Of a stretch of 64,000 bases of DNA, positions 1-14,100 are shown in pieces. The DNA lies in the NCBI GenBank assembly GCA_942159475.1, contig OW804095.1, forward strand, positions 60,354,773 to 60,418,772, read 5' to 3'. The notes below the pieces were generated by a model. That model was not told where the DNA came from. It made no database searches and saw only the letters and a list, made by a program, of their open reading frames with translations. Made by a program: the position numbers and the translations under genes. Within the stretch, counting starts at the first letter, position 1, and each line of letters starts with the position of its first letter. The DNA is from Sthenelais limicola (lineage: Eukaryota > Annelida > Polychaeta > Phyllodocida > Sigalionidae).

Positions 1-3000
1 CTTGCTCTTAGATGGCAAAGAGGAGGTTTGGATCAAAGAGAATCCAGACCTTGCTTGTTCTCATAGAAAGGTTGTAACCGTTTTCCTCGTTCTCCTCATG
101 TTTTGTTTTTCTTTTTGAGGAACTTGCTTATGAAATATGGGGGAAATGGTGATGAGTCTATTCGGAATCGTGAAGTGAGTCATGCTTTTTGGCTCCATAT
201 ATATGTGGTTATCAGCATTTTCCAGCATTTTCCTTTATATCTATGACTCTTCTGATGTATGTGATTAGAATTTGAAAAAAACAATAGAGGCTGCTTCCTT
301 TGCTCTAATATTATATTTTTGCGCTGATTAAAACTTGCATAATGGTCAAATCAAACAAATACTAGATCACGCAGTGGTACCTCTCCGTTGCTTTTAAAAA
401 CGAATGCCCCAAATGGTAAAGATTGATATCAAATGAACGCTAGATTAAGCCATTTATCTATTGTAGTATTGATGAGTCTCTTCCTCTTCATGATATCTAT
501 TCCCAGTCAATGTCTCTGTTGACGTTATATTTATTGTTGCTTTTACTTGTTTTTCTAACTAGGGAAAATACATTTGATTGATATGGGACTAATAAATGAT
601 TGGTATACCATAGGAAATATACCGGTAGTCTGTACTGTACACATATATGTGCCCCAGAGCTAACCTGAGGCTGACTCCTCTTTCCTTCCGCACGACTTTA
701 TGTCATGTCCAAGCATATTAACACCAAACCAACACGGCAAGATACGTTGAATCTCTATTGATTTCCAATAGACATTAATATATATATGTAGATATATATG
801 TATCTACAATATACATATATCCTATAACATTTTTCCGCTGTAAAACTTCCAATTTTCCGCTTTGGTGTAACAATGGATGCTGCGTTGTACATTGGTACCA
901 ATATTGTGGTCTGTAACGTCTGACGAGCCTCGCTCAGGGCAACTTGCTAATTCCATGTGTGTTACAGGAGCCAAGGCAAGTTCCCAAATATTCTGACTCA
1001 CTGGTGGTCATCTCCATCTCTGTGCCCAACTAAATACCTTCAGTAATCTCCCGAACTCATGCGTCCGCTTCTCCCAGTTAGCACTTTTGAAATATTGAGT
1101 GCGAGGCCGCAAAAGTAAACATTTGTGGACGATGACAATTAATAACATCGATCCACTGCCTATCTTGGGAAAAAATAAATGATTGAATGTTGTTGCGTGT
1201 TACCTTTTCCAACTGACTATGAAAAGCATTTCCCAAATAGATTAGCGCAAGTCACAATTATCCCAGACCAAGGGTTTTTAATGATGTTTTAGGTGACTTT
1301 ATAAAACCCATTTGTATCAATTACGCTCGGAGGTCCACGGGATGCATTTTAATATATGTTGATGTCTGGGGAGCAGGGACATCACATAACTTAATGTCAT
1401 ACAATACATATAAATAATTAATCAATACATATCAATTGATTAAATAGGATAAATAACATTAAAACCAGAGTGGACATTAACATATATTGCTCATCATTGC
1501 GACAGTGCGGATTGAGTGTAGAAAACAATGTGCATTGGGGATTTTATTGTGTCGCAAATTAACAGTTGGACAATTTGTTGGCGCTCTATAATTGATTTCT
1601 AAATGTATCCTTGTTAGAAGGAATAATACTGGTAAGTTCAGGGTTAGAAGTTCTCATTGACATGATTTTTGACTAAAGGACGAGGGGAAGAGTTCGCATG
1701 GGACAGATAGAAAACAATATAGTCATGTTGAAAAGAAGCAGGAGAGCCCATGTTATCTTGTGGCTGCGCAATATTTACTAAATATTTACAGAGTTGTACA
1801 GGGTTTACAGCGGTAATGATACTTGGGATAGTGTAACATGGGTGGGCAGGATGGGGTGGAGGAGGGGAAGGGGAGACTACCAAGCTTCTACTACTGCCTC
1901 TACTCCTGCCGTCCCGGCTTATAGAACCTTTCTGTCTGACCAAGCAGCAACAGCAGTGCGACGGCGTCGGACAGACCCCTTCTCTCTCTCGCTCCCCCTT
2001 TTCTCCTCATCCTACCAATAACCATGGCAACCAAAGGAACCAGACGAGAGCTGCTCTCACTCCTTCTCGCTATGTAGGTCATGTTATCATGTCAGCGCCG
2101 TGAGCCCATGCGCTAGTGAGGAGGAGATATACCTGGATACAAGCTCGGAGAAACTTGAACAATAAACGAGGAGGATAGGCAATCATTAAAGCCGAAATAT
2201 CACCATCCGCCTCTGAAACTAAAGGATCTCTACCCCTCGTACTACTACTACTAGCCCACAGCATCGAATGCATGGATAACGAGGGGGAGGTGGATGGATG
2301 ATGGGTGAGTGGAATACGTGGTGGTGGCGGTGGTGGTGGTACTCTTGCTTCCAAGGCTGATGTCCCAGGACACACCGGCAATAGTTGTGACTACAGACGG
2401 CCAGCCTGCAGGCCGGCCCTCTGCGATTAAACCCAAGGCCCTCAACAAGCACAATAGTCCACTACCACCGCCCTTCTCTTCCTATCCCCCTCACATCCTG
2501 CAACTTCCAACCTTATCATGGAACTCACAACCTGACAACTGAAACCAAGACAATTGGATAACTACTACATCGTGCATACCAGAGATAATTGGCCGCCTCT
2601 CACTAGTGATTACCAGGAGGTCCCCTTCTCTATTGGGTTGTATCGATCCGGGCCAATATTGGTTATTGTCCCTGATTTCGCCGACTACGATGGGCATCGA
2701 GGTCTGGTGCCATCACCGCTGTCTATATACTACTTGCAGGCGACACCTTCAACAAGCATTTCATAAACGCTTCATATAACACTAACTATCCACTCACTCA
2801 CAAGGATTTAAAGGTTCAAATTGTTGGGTTGGTAATAAGATATGGTTTTAGATAAATATGGAAAAGTTTTTGTCCACTTTTTGTCTGAGTGAATTTTAAG
2901 CCATACTTCTTTCTGCTTATTGGATTTACGCTAGGCATATGAATGTCCAATTTTCGTTAATATGTATATTTTATTCCACATGTGACTAAAATATACATCA

Positions 3001-6000
3001 GTTTTAGGCCTTTCGAAATCTTGTGAAAAAGATGTTAAGCTGTGTTGCTTATTTGACAAGACTAATACTATTAGCTTTGTGCAATCAACTACGTAATCAG
3101 CATTGGACCTTTATTGATTGGAAGGTAAATGTGTGTGAATTTGAGGTTGAATGGGTGACATTGATTGACTTGTACAATAATTAAAAGAGCCCGTAATTAA
3201 TGTCTATCGATCGCCTGGCCATGACAATCCATCACATCCAATACCCATACAGTGGAATTAGATCAGTATTATTGTTTTGAATGTGGGCCATATGAAAACT
3301 GATCATGCGAGCGCCGCTTTGTCTAGCTCGTAGAATCCGTCAATTCTCCTGATCAGTTTCCATATCCATACATCCCAAATATATAGACGATGTTTTTGTG
3401 TTAGCGAAAACCATTTGCTGGCAAATGGAATTATATTACTGGTTTAGTACCCGATTTTCAGGAACATACCCCCGATTATTATACTACTATGATATTGCTC
3501 CACCCAGAAGATTGTACTTGTTATAGACCTAATTTTGTCATTTCGTTTGCATTAAGTCGAAATAAGTATTATAGAAGCTTTTTCCAGTTTAGTGACAAAT
3601 GTCCCATTCCTATCGAATGGGTTTAAAGACATCAGTTTACATTAGGAATCTTAATTATAAACAGCTGCCTTATATCTATTGTGGGGACTATTATATATAT
3701 ATAAGTGTTTTTATTTCCAATTGCATCACAATTACATTGAAAAAAGGACATGTCACTTTCTATGTGAGATGGCCCTTGTCATATCTGTAGGCATTATGCC
3801 TAGCTAATTGATTTAGCTGCAAGTACATAGCCTAGGAAAGAGGAATGATATGTGGGGATTAACAGTCTGTGTACGTGATTCATATTTGATGCACCGAGCC
3901 TCCGTACCAGTGGTGGAACTCAATAAATAGGGATAAAACGAGGTTAATCCCTGTAAAATGGGGGTGATTCTCGCAGTAAATATGCTGTGGTGATGGGCAT
4001 TTTGTCCTGCCAGTATTTTGTTCTAGTATGCAGGCATTTTCCCCGATTCCAGCATTGTTCTAATGTAGGGATCGATTCGCCTTCCAGTCTATTTACAGAC
4101 CGTACACCCATCACAGTTGCACCGATCTCTCTACCTCTCAGCTTTGTGGCTGCCATCGATAAGGTTATTTTGTCAAGAGAAAAAAGTCCCACTCCCGTTT
4201 AGGTATGCCAATAGGGCGGCACTGAAGGGTTTATTAATTCTGACAATTGGTTTAACAATGCAACTAAGGCTTTCTATTACATCAATGAATTACCACAGCC
4301 AATTGAATTAGGCTAATTATGCACCTTCCTCCATGGCCCAACCAGCTTAGTGAGAGTCCAATATGTAATAGGTCTCACTGTGTGCCAGGTACAGAATATG
4401 ATATAATGATTAACTAAGATGTAGATTGCTTTGTTGATATTATTTGTATAATGATACTGATTTGATGCTTGGAATGATACCTTCCATAGATGTACCTAGT
4501 CTGATGATTTGTCACGGCTTTACAACTCAATCAATGGCAATTAGCAATAGCAATACCGAATTCTATCTAGCCCACTATCTGTAGTTTTGCCATGAGTAGA
4601 TGATGGTCCGATGTCGTGACTTACACATACATAGTTATATATGGGGATCACAATATTATACATGCATTCCTATATTCCTATATGGACCAGTATCTTGCTT
4701 TCTGAAAAACGCAATTGTTTATGTGATATGATAGCAGGTCTTTCATTCGAATATGGTCCTTGATCATGAGTGACATGTTTGTTGAACCCTCACTAACTAT
4801 ACGGCATTTGACAAGGAATACCTCCACTTCCATCAAATGAGGAGTTTTTAAAATTATTAAAGTTACGATTGATTGCTACAGTCCCGAGTTTTCTGAAATA
4901 GGATAAATAATTAGTGTACTGTGATAATTTTGAATTCCCTTTTCTAATGACCTAAATTTAATTTCGCGGTATTTGTCAAATAGATTTATCTTGGGATAAT
5001 TTACTTTCTGAGAAATAATGGTTCTTGATATTATTTTTAAAAAAGGCCATGGCAGGTTGGAAGTTACGCATTTGGTTTTCGTTGTGTATCTTGAAAATGA
5101 TCGATTGAAGGTTAAACTACACTTCTACAAACAGGTCTTGCTCTCTTTCAAGACATCTGCATACATTGATGCTTTATTTCTCCCGCTGATGTGGAAATAC
5201 TTGCAGTACACTGTATTGGTATTAATACAGGGGAAACCTGTATAGATATCTGCCATGCGTTACTCTAGTCTGGAACTTGGGCCTCGCCCATATGGACTCT
5301 ATGAAATTAATTACACTCTCTACAGTCCACTTAGGGTTTATGAATGGGGCATGGGAATAGTGTGTGAGATACCGTATGCATGATAACTTAAACAGGCTGA
5401 TTCCCCTTCGGTGGGGCAATATTAAGCTTGTCTCAATTGATGCGAGTCTCGAAGTCTCGTCCACGTGAATAAACTTGTTATTTTGGATGGAAAGACATTT
5501 CTGCTTATGTTATGTAGTAATATAATGGAGCTCACGCGTCTTGCAGTCCCGCTTAAAAGATCTCTAAACATTGTACTCGGGGGTGGTTATATTCCATATT
5601 CTGGCTTAGGCTTTGGATTATATTGATCAGTGCAGTCAGAACCCTGAAGAATTAATGTTGTAAGGAATATTATAATGTGGAATATCAGTGTACATAAGGA
5701 ATAAAAAGAACTAGTCTTTGCGTAGCGCTTAATTACATGTCGATATAGATCCTAATGTAATCATTATTGGTGCGTGTAGAACAAGTGTACTAAAGCTAAA
5801 GGAGGGTAGAACAGAACACTCTTAAATCTACCGTAAAATCCCAAGTTTGATGTCAAAGATAGAACAATATTTTATGTATAATCCCCTGGGAGCTTTAATT
5901 TGCAAGAAGGGTTATTGATACCGAATTTACGTCTTTCGTGCACCTCATACCCTCCTCTCCTGAATGCGCAGAAATGCCCAGGAGGGTGCTTGGCATACCA

Positions 6001-9000
6001 TCCCTCCTTCAGTCCCTCTCCCTAGTTACCCACCCAGGGAGCCGGGGACCGGGCATATTTCCGCCCCATCCAGGTTCTCATCTTCGCTGAATTTGTATAT
6101 CTCCTTCAGATGAAGTATTCTTTTTGTGAGGTGGTAGTGCATGTTATGGTTGTGCAGGCTGCATCACAAAACTCCACCGATCCTGCCTGTCTCAGTAGCT
6201 GAACCCCAATCATACATACATGTGCGTTAAAGCTCAATATGTGCAGCAGGCTAGGCAGCCTACCACCAACACTCAACGCCGCGCCCTCAAAATGCATGTT
6301 TTAAGTTGGTAGAATTCATCAGTCAGTCATGGTACCTGCCACTGGGGATGATGTATGGGCAAGCTTAGGTTCCGCATTATCGAGTGTATCTCTACCGAGA
6401 GGGAAACAACATGCAAACTTGGCCAGCAATTGTTATAATCATATTCCTCTACAATAATCCTCGACCTCAACAAGTGGGATAGCCTATCACTCTATGCATT
6501 GCATTTATTCGCCTGGGAGTTTCAAATTGTAATACATCCGCTCAGGACTGGCTGCACCCAAAACCCAAAAATAGATTTGATTGGAACTGGTGTGTTGTGA
6601 TTAGGGAATTATGACTCGTCATGGCCAGTCGATGTTTATATTGAGTGCATGATTGATATTATCGGTCTGGGTTATTATTATAAACATGCAGCATTTTAGC
6701 TGACGTTGCAGCATAAAGAAATCTTCAAACTGTGCATTGTTAATACTGTCATGAAGAATTTGCCCTTGATTTGTAGATTTGGCACATTGCATTGATATGT
6801 TTATATATTTTTGTTATCTTGTTTAATTCATTTTTATTCAGGTATGAGCTAACATACATCATTGGTAACAAAATAAAGTTTTACAAGGCAGCCCCTATAT
6901 TTAAACACCTTTGGTAATTTATTCTTTCAATTAAATTAATAGTTAACTTCGCTCTGACGAAAGCCTGGTCTTGGTCCTTTAAATTAAGTAAAACCGAAAT
7001 AAAAGTTGAAGACTTGAAGGAATTGCTAAACAAATTTCTTGCTCAAAGGCCTTGTCAATATTTGATAACATTCAACACTTGTGTAATGTGTATGTGAGTC
7101 TGTGTGAGTGTGACTTTTGTACCATGAAGTAAAGGTCCAATGCTTGAGTAAAGGGATGGCTTCCAATAGCAATGCTTGTATTATAGATCTGTGGAAAGAG
7201 ATTGAGGAAAAAACCAGCTTCGAGATGCGCTATTCAGCTTATTGATTTGTAGCCAACGCCATGTTCATCACGCTCCATACTAGGAGAAAGTGACCTGCTG
7301 CTACACTGTTTCATGGTTGTATTCGGGTTCATGATAAGGTCCAGTAATTGATTTAAAAAGCTTGTATCCAGGAACAAAAAGAACACTCCGCTGAAACAAG
7401 TATGACGGAAAAATGACATAGCACCACCGATGAAACCCCGGCACTGTTTCCTCAGAGAAAGATTGATATCAAGTAGACATCGATATAGGTGACGCCTAGA
7501 AGTGAGGCTTTAGATGCAGTAAAAGTGGATGGATTAAAAATAATGGTGATTTATTATTGAAAAAGGTTCTGCTGATCCGAACACTGCCTTCGTGGATGGG
7601 GAGCCTCAATCATTTGAATAATGTCTGACATGCAATGACCGAACGCGACTGATGGATCCGTAATTGAATAGAAGCTGTACGGGCATTATGCTAGGGAGAA
7701 AAGGGCAGTGTGTGATGAAGACTGAAACATTCATCACAGAGCTATTCTCTTCCACAAACAACCATCCACCATGAGTGCTTCTCAGCTCTGAGCTATGTCC
7801 GATAGGATGGTGGATATGGTGGTGGTCTCCCCAAGTTTAAAAACCGCCCAACATCCGCCTCTTGTATACTGACATTCTGTTTTTTACCGTGAACGCTGAT
7901 GGATTACGCTGAACCAGGGCGGACATTCCAATTGTGGGTATTATTTGTCAGTGGCAATCATTGAAGCCATTTGAGAACGACTCTCTAGGTTAATTGGATA
8001 TACAGAGGTGCCCACTTAGGAAGGTGTACTCACCTGCGAAATAGGGAAGCTACGTAGAATGCATTAGTGGAAATTGTTGTGGTAAGGCAGGGGCAATGGA
8101 CTAATCCTTTTCGGATGATGGCAATTTCGTAAAAACAGTGTCTAGTACTTGTCCACATTTTCACGACATGGCTGTTTACATGCTAGATACATCACTTACA
8201 CGCCTGTCACTTTTATGGACCGCAGTAGGGCTCACAGCTGCAGTGTAACTGTAAACTAAATCCAGAAGATGCAAACTAGCAAGCAGGAAAAAAAGCAAAA
8301 TCACCACGTGTGTCACTCACCCGCCCTTTCGTACGTGTACCAATAAGTTTATTGTACAGTTCAATTATTGGATGTTACAGGATCGATTCAGCAGGAAGTT
8401 TTATTCAATAATTACATGATCTCATGTTGCCATGGTTATCTCTTGATTGTCCATTGTTCCTGAGGGGGGCACGATGCTATAGCCGGCCTGAAGCTTATGT
8501 GCGCCATCTCCTCCCACACAACCAACCAAGGTCCCAGTTGATTGCCTTCCCCGTGACGATGATGGAGATTAAGGCCTTGGGGTTTGTTTATAATACACAT
8601 ATATATCCCAACACCACCCCGCCCCCTAACACGCTTCCCAGCATTGACCCTCCCCACCAGCTACTATTTTGATTCACCCCACTCACAATCCTGTTACAAC
8701 CTTTAACTAGGGGCAGGCGAGTTCAGTTCAGACTTCAGTCGGGTGGTGGTGATGGTGGTGACCTGTGCGTTTTAACAGTTCCAATGTGTTGTAACGAAAG
8801 GACCGAGAGAACCTGAGAGAGGATGCAGAAAGAACTTTTATTTTCTGGTAAATTCCGACATCGTGTGAGATGAGGGAAACTACTAGTTGGATCACTGGGT
8901 GCTTCCGACCTGTGCTTGGGTCAACAGTTCATAACCAAGACAAGGCAGGTGTAACTCCAGATCATCAGGTTCTCGGAAGAGCGCTAGGCACTGGGGTTAT

Positions 9001-11041
9001 TTTAGACCTAGCCCAACACTCACTATAGCAAACAGCGACCCGAGGATCCATTTGGATCATTTGTTTAACCCCGGGCTGCGGGTTGTACATCCTTGTCCAC
9101 AAGTTGTAAGTGAGAGGAAAAGGACTGATTTACATCCATGTAGACATTTGTTGTATAAAGCGAGAGCGAGAGAGAGGAACTAAATAATAGTAATCCTTGG
9201 TGGTACTGACTGAAACAGAAGAGAGAGAAACCACCCATAATTACCCACCGCCCCCATGCGCGGAGTTTTAAAATATTTAATGCGGTGAATAGATGCTGAG
9301 GCCTGACTGATCTGATTTACATGTGAACCAATTTCGGGATGATCAATATGTTCATATAAAGCATTGGATGTTGCCTCTCTACCCATACTAAAATATGAGT
9401 CATCAGCGGCAGTAATAATGCTGCAGTGACTTCATTGGAATCTGCCATTAATGTATCTATACACGGTCCTTTCATCTCAGGTAATCAGCATCTAAATGTG
9501 AGGGACATTAGTCAAACAAAGGATTTCCCTGGAAGACATAATAATTCACAGTTCATCATCGGATAATTGATATTTTAAGAAATGTGTTTTGCACCTGGTC
9601 AGGAATAATTGGAAGGATTTGTGAATGGAAAGTCTGAGGCTGTTAACCCGTTGCTGGTTCTCCTGTTCCTATACTGTATGGATTCTACTCAAGCAACAGG
9701 AGCAGGCAACGTACCTCTCATGCCCTCTTCCTGCACTTCTTCTTATCATCAGGGCACGAGGAGAGGCTGACTTGTAAATATCACCAACAGAAGCCTCTTT
9801 ACAACTCCAAAAGCCCCTGCTTAACACGTGGACCTTACAACACGCCCAGCTAATGACAACATCCTCGACGGAGAGAATAAAAATAGGCCCCCAACAGCAA
9901 TATACCCTTCAAGAGCCGGCTGTACTTGAAGAGGCACAAGCAGGGACTGTGATGTATACGACCAACAAATCTGCGTTAAGTTGGCGAACACCTGGACAAG
10001 TTTTGTGTCAGTGTATTGAAGGGGTGTAACCCCTCTAGATGACTCAAAAGAAAGCCAACTTCTTCTCAGTGATGCAGTAAAAACTTATGTGTGTTGTGTT
10101 AAAGGTTCATATATAGTGCATAAGCGGGCTTTTCCACATTTCTTACATACCAAATATTGTGTTGTGCTGCTGCTACTACTACCACTTCTCCTCTACTACA
10201 GACAATCTAAGCTATCCCTCTAACTATTCCTCGTTGACAGTTTCTCTTTAACCGTCGCATGCATCCTTATCTATAAAGAAAATCTTGCCTCGTCTGCTAT
10301 CTACTGAAGTGTATAGTATCATATTATCTTCTCGCATGCCTTCTGCTGCTGCTGCTGCTGCTACTGATCAGCGAGTATCATTTGAAACATTTCAAAGTCA
10401 TATGGGACTGGTGTTGTTCTGTGTTTTGTGGTTATAAGCATTACAAATTGATTTAAGCTGGACTGATGGTACGCAAGTAAGGGATCCGCGATCCCGGACC
10501 CATTTTGTTATTGTTTCAAAAACAAGTTGCTACATTTAGAAATGCTAAGACTTAACCACAATTGTTGAAATACCAGAGTTGGTAAGGCATATATACAACT
10601 AATGTGCTCGCTGGCGCAGCTGTAGAATCAACCCAGGAGTGGCTCGCCATGGCTACAACTTTTGCATGATCCGCTGACGTGTGCACCTGGCGAGAACGCA
10701 CGTGACTCTGAAATAACCTGGTGGCAAGCTACTGATATACAATATTATACAGACCGTGCAAGGTCCCAGTCGTTACTGGAATGTATACCCCTTGACTCTC
10801 CCTCCCAAACCTATATCCAATAGCTCCCTTGATGCATTTTCATTCATGACTACTACTACTAACATGCATGAAATGCCAACCTACCTCATGATAAGTTATG
10901 AAGATACATGTTCATTTCAAACCAATACCCTGCATTATTTCACGGAGATGACCCTATTATAAGCATTACAAGCATGAACAAGGACAATTGCATTAATATG
11001 ATATTACTCGGATCATTTATTCATTACTCTTGATGAACTTT
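1..11041. other. 5' flanking/intergenic or upstream intron region, no supported gene
   Basis: No stretch here looks like a conserved exon on either strand; the open frames are short, low-complexity and overlap one another. Visible landmarks are a GGT/GTG-rich run near 2317-2340, a GA-rich run near 9162-9178 and a CTG triplet run at 10343-10362. The regulatory region or non-coding 5' exons of the giant-ORF gene, or the missing first exon of amphiphysin, could lie here, but nothing in the sequence decides this. Confidence 0.5.
10343..10362. repeat. CTG trinucleotide microsatellite
   Basis: Six and two-thirds CTG units in a row, about 0.8 kb upstream of the giant coding exon. It lies outside any supported coding frame. 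Confidence 0.8.
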
Positions 11042-11121
11042 CCAATTGTATATTAAGCATACCTACATGCCCTATGAGATTGCTCTGAATGAAGTTGGGC
11101 TGTATGTGATATCGAGTATTT

Positions 11122-11141
11122 TCCTAATATTTCTGTGGCAG
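11122..11141 (+). promoter_or_regulatory. Probable 3' splice site in front of the giant exon
   Basis: A CTAAT branch-point-like sequence is followed by a pyrimidine-rich tract and CAG ending at 11141, in phase 0 with the giant frame. A weaker alternative acceptor is the AG at 11177-11178. If it is used, the hydrophobic stretch encoded just upstream in the same frame is intronic rather than a membrane anchor. Confidence 0.5.
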
Positions 11142-14100
11142 GGTATTTACTTATTTTGTTCAACAATGTATGCTGTAGGGAACTCCGTCTTCGGACGTCG
11201 CCTTCGGGAGCAGGAGGACTTGGAGATGATGGACAACAAGCAACATCATGGGTCGGTCTATACGCATAAAAAATGGAACACCAATGAACTCGAGACCTAT
11301 GACAAGAGGAAAAATGCTGTCAAGGACGCAGCAAGATACTTGACAGAAAGGGAGAAGGAGACGTCAGGAGGGGAATATGACTTTTCGCGGCGCAAGCAAG
11401 AAGTTCGCAGAGCAAGTTTATATTTATCAGATAAGGAAGCCCGTGTGGCGAAAAAGAAAGCAACCAAAGAAAGGAAAATGAAACGGCAGATCGGTCGAGA
11501 CTTACTAAGAATTGAGGACGAGAAACTGCGGTCGCAAGCAATAGCGGCCGAAAAGAGGGAATTGATGCGTCAAAGAGAGGAGGAGATGCAGCGCTATAGA
11601 GAATTTTTGATGAATGAGAATAATTATGATGATAGGGGATTGGTCTGGCCTCCACCAGGTCGTAGAAACTCACCTCCTAAAATAAACAGTTTTGATGACG
11701 GCTACGTAGCCTCTGGGTCTGATGAGGACAGAGGAAAGTCGCGGAGAAAACCCAGGCGAAGCCCGTCGCCAGTTGATGTACCAGAGATCGAAGTCGAGCC
11801 TGTGGGCCATTTGAGGCGCGCTCTTATGAAAGTGGGAGATCCCACATTAGAAATACAGAAATTGCCCCCTCGTGCTGAACCACCCAAACCGGAGAAGTCA
11901 CCAGAACATTCTCCAGAGTTAACTACTAATGTGCCGGTTTTGCCCTACGATCCAGCAGTAGCTAGTGTCCCAACTGCAGAGGATTGTCTGGTACCTTTGG
12001 AAGGTGGGGAATCCGAAGACTATGAAGGTTCGGACGAGGAGGAGCGTAGAGTTAGATTTGGTCACAAACTTGTAAGTGATGAGTATGGAGTAAAGCTCGC
12101 CCGGCTTGAAAGACAAAGGACAAAGCGTTCTGGAGAAGGCATTCTAAAACAGCCTCATGGCGACAGGAACAACCCTGGAGCTTTTGGTGGAGCCAGACCT
12201 AAAGATCTATTCAATGCACAGGAAAAATTCCGGCAGAAATACGAAAAAAAGGAAAGAAGAGCGCGACGAGAAAATAAAATCAGGGAAAATCCTAATTCAG
12301 ATCCAGAAGACAGAGATTATAGGAGCGAGAAAAAGGATAAAAAACAAGTAAACAAGAAAGGCTTGCGGAAACTTGATCCCAAACAGCTAGGTGCTGAACT
12401 TGGCTTAGATTTGCTCACAGCTAATCCGGAGGAGTTGGCCATGAAAGACCGTTTTTTGACAAAACAACCATCGGCTGTTGGTTCAAATCAACCAAGCAGA
12501 GTATATACCGATTTGAGACAAAGATTCCAAGCAGGGAGGAAAATAACAGTGGAAGTACACCAAAGTGAGGAGGACAGTGAAGATGAATATGCTCCAGGCG
12601 CAGTGCCTTCAAGTAGTACTACAACTACGAGATATGGAACTCGTAATGTTACAGTGAAACCAGGAGATATGGACTTTGAGCTGAAGGCAGCAAGCAAAGC
12701 ATTCTTCTCTGTTCGTAAACGCAATACATTTGATGAGGACGCTAGTCCTGAGAAAAATTTTGACAAGGTCATTGAGAACAAGATGAAGGAGGAGCATGAT
12801 AAAATGTTGACACAGATGAGTGATATACAAAAGGAACTATTGCATAAAAGGGAAAAGCGAAAGCAGGATTTGCTCAAAAAGATGGACAATGCACCCGAAA
12901 TAAATAGAGAGGCACTGGCAGAATTAGACGGGGCAGACATGTGTAGTCCGCTATCTGTACGACCAGGAGAAAGTGCCTATCTGTATGCAATATCTCCGAG
13001 TCTAGAAGGCGCGGACTGGAGCACCAGAGTCCCGGACGATCCCACTACCAACACATACGAACCTATAACTATGGGGGATAGCGAAACAACAAGGCTGGCA
13101 GATCGACTCCGCTCAGGATTGCCACTAGAGCTTGCTCTCTTGGACGCAGAGGACGAGGCGAGGAAACGGAAACGCGAAGAGGATAAACGTAAAATGGCTG
13201 AGTCCATCGCTGGTAAAGGATCTCAAGAATATAATCCTTATGGAGTAGAACTCCAGGATAGTGAAGAAGAGAACTCAAATAGTTATAGTCGGACAAAGTC
13301 AGTCGATGTATGGCCACCCCCACTTGATAAATCTCCTAGCAGCGACTACCCACATTCAAGGGGAAGCAGTCGGAGAAGTCACAATAATGGACCTCAAGGT
13401 GACAGTGATCCCTATTCAGGCACTAGTCGCAGTGGTAGTCCAAGTAGGAGTCGGGGTGGAAGTCGAAGTGGAAGTGGAAGTGGAAGTCCTGGTCCAAGCA
13501 GGAGTCGGGAAGGGAGTCCCCCGCGAAATGGGGACACAGGAGTAGTACATCAGTATGGAGATGCACCTGAACTAGGGGGAGGAGCTCTAAGTAGATCAGG
13601 CACTGCTAGAAGCACTCATTCTATATCATCTAAACTATCTGTTGGTAGCAAGGTCCACATGAGGGAAGGATCGATTAGATCAAGGGCCTCTGAATATTCT
13701 ACAAGTTCTCATAAAAAGAACAAGGAATTAATTCACCGTGATAGCCTTTATGACTTTCCATCTGGACCTTTGTCCGCTTTATGTTGTGGAAACATACGCT
13801 CAAAACAACGCCCCAATATCCCACCTGAACTCAAACAGGGCATGTCCATTGATAAGAGTCCGAAGATAAAGACGCCAGATATCCTTAAGTATCTTACTAA
13901 TGAAGGAAAATCGCCTACAAAATCTAAACGCTCGTCAGTCAAGTCTAATGAGATACATGGAAGTCCATCCCATACTCCGAACATACCGCCTCGGAAAAGC
14001 AAAAGGAGTAGTAGTATGTCTGCCTCTCAGAGGAATGCAGAACTAGTGAAACGTGCTCAGGCTGAGAAAGAAGCCAAGCTGAGGTTAGTGAGACAGAGAT

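Noticed and set aside
3..70. Coding-like frame at the window start (LLLDGKEEVWIKENPD...) before a GT
   Set aside because: About 22 codons with no family match and a poor donor (gttgta); it cannot be distinguished from chance.
2024..2077. 17-codon ORF with an ideal Kozak ACCATGG
   Set aside because: Too short, no similarity to the missing amphiphysin start exon, and ends in TAG without a usable in-frame donor.
9154..9160. TATAAAG as a core promoter for the giant gene
   Set aside because: A single TATA-like match ~2 kb upstream of the exon with no initiator or other support in AT-rich DNA.
11046..11066. Start of the giant ORF at 11046
   Set aside because: Codon 11046 is TTG, not a normal eukaryotic start; the frame simply opens after a stop. 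ATG 11067, ATG 11166 or an upstream exon are the real options.
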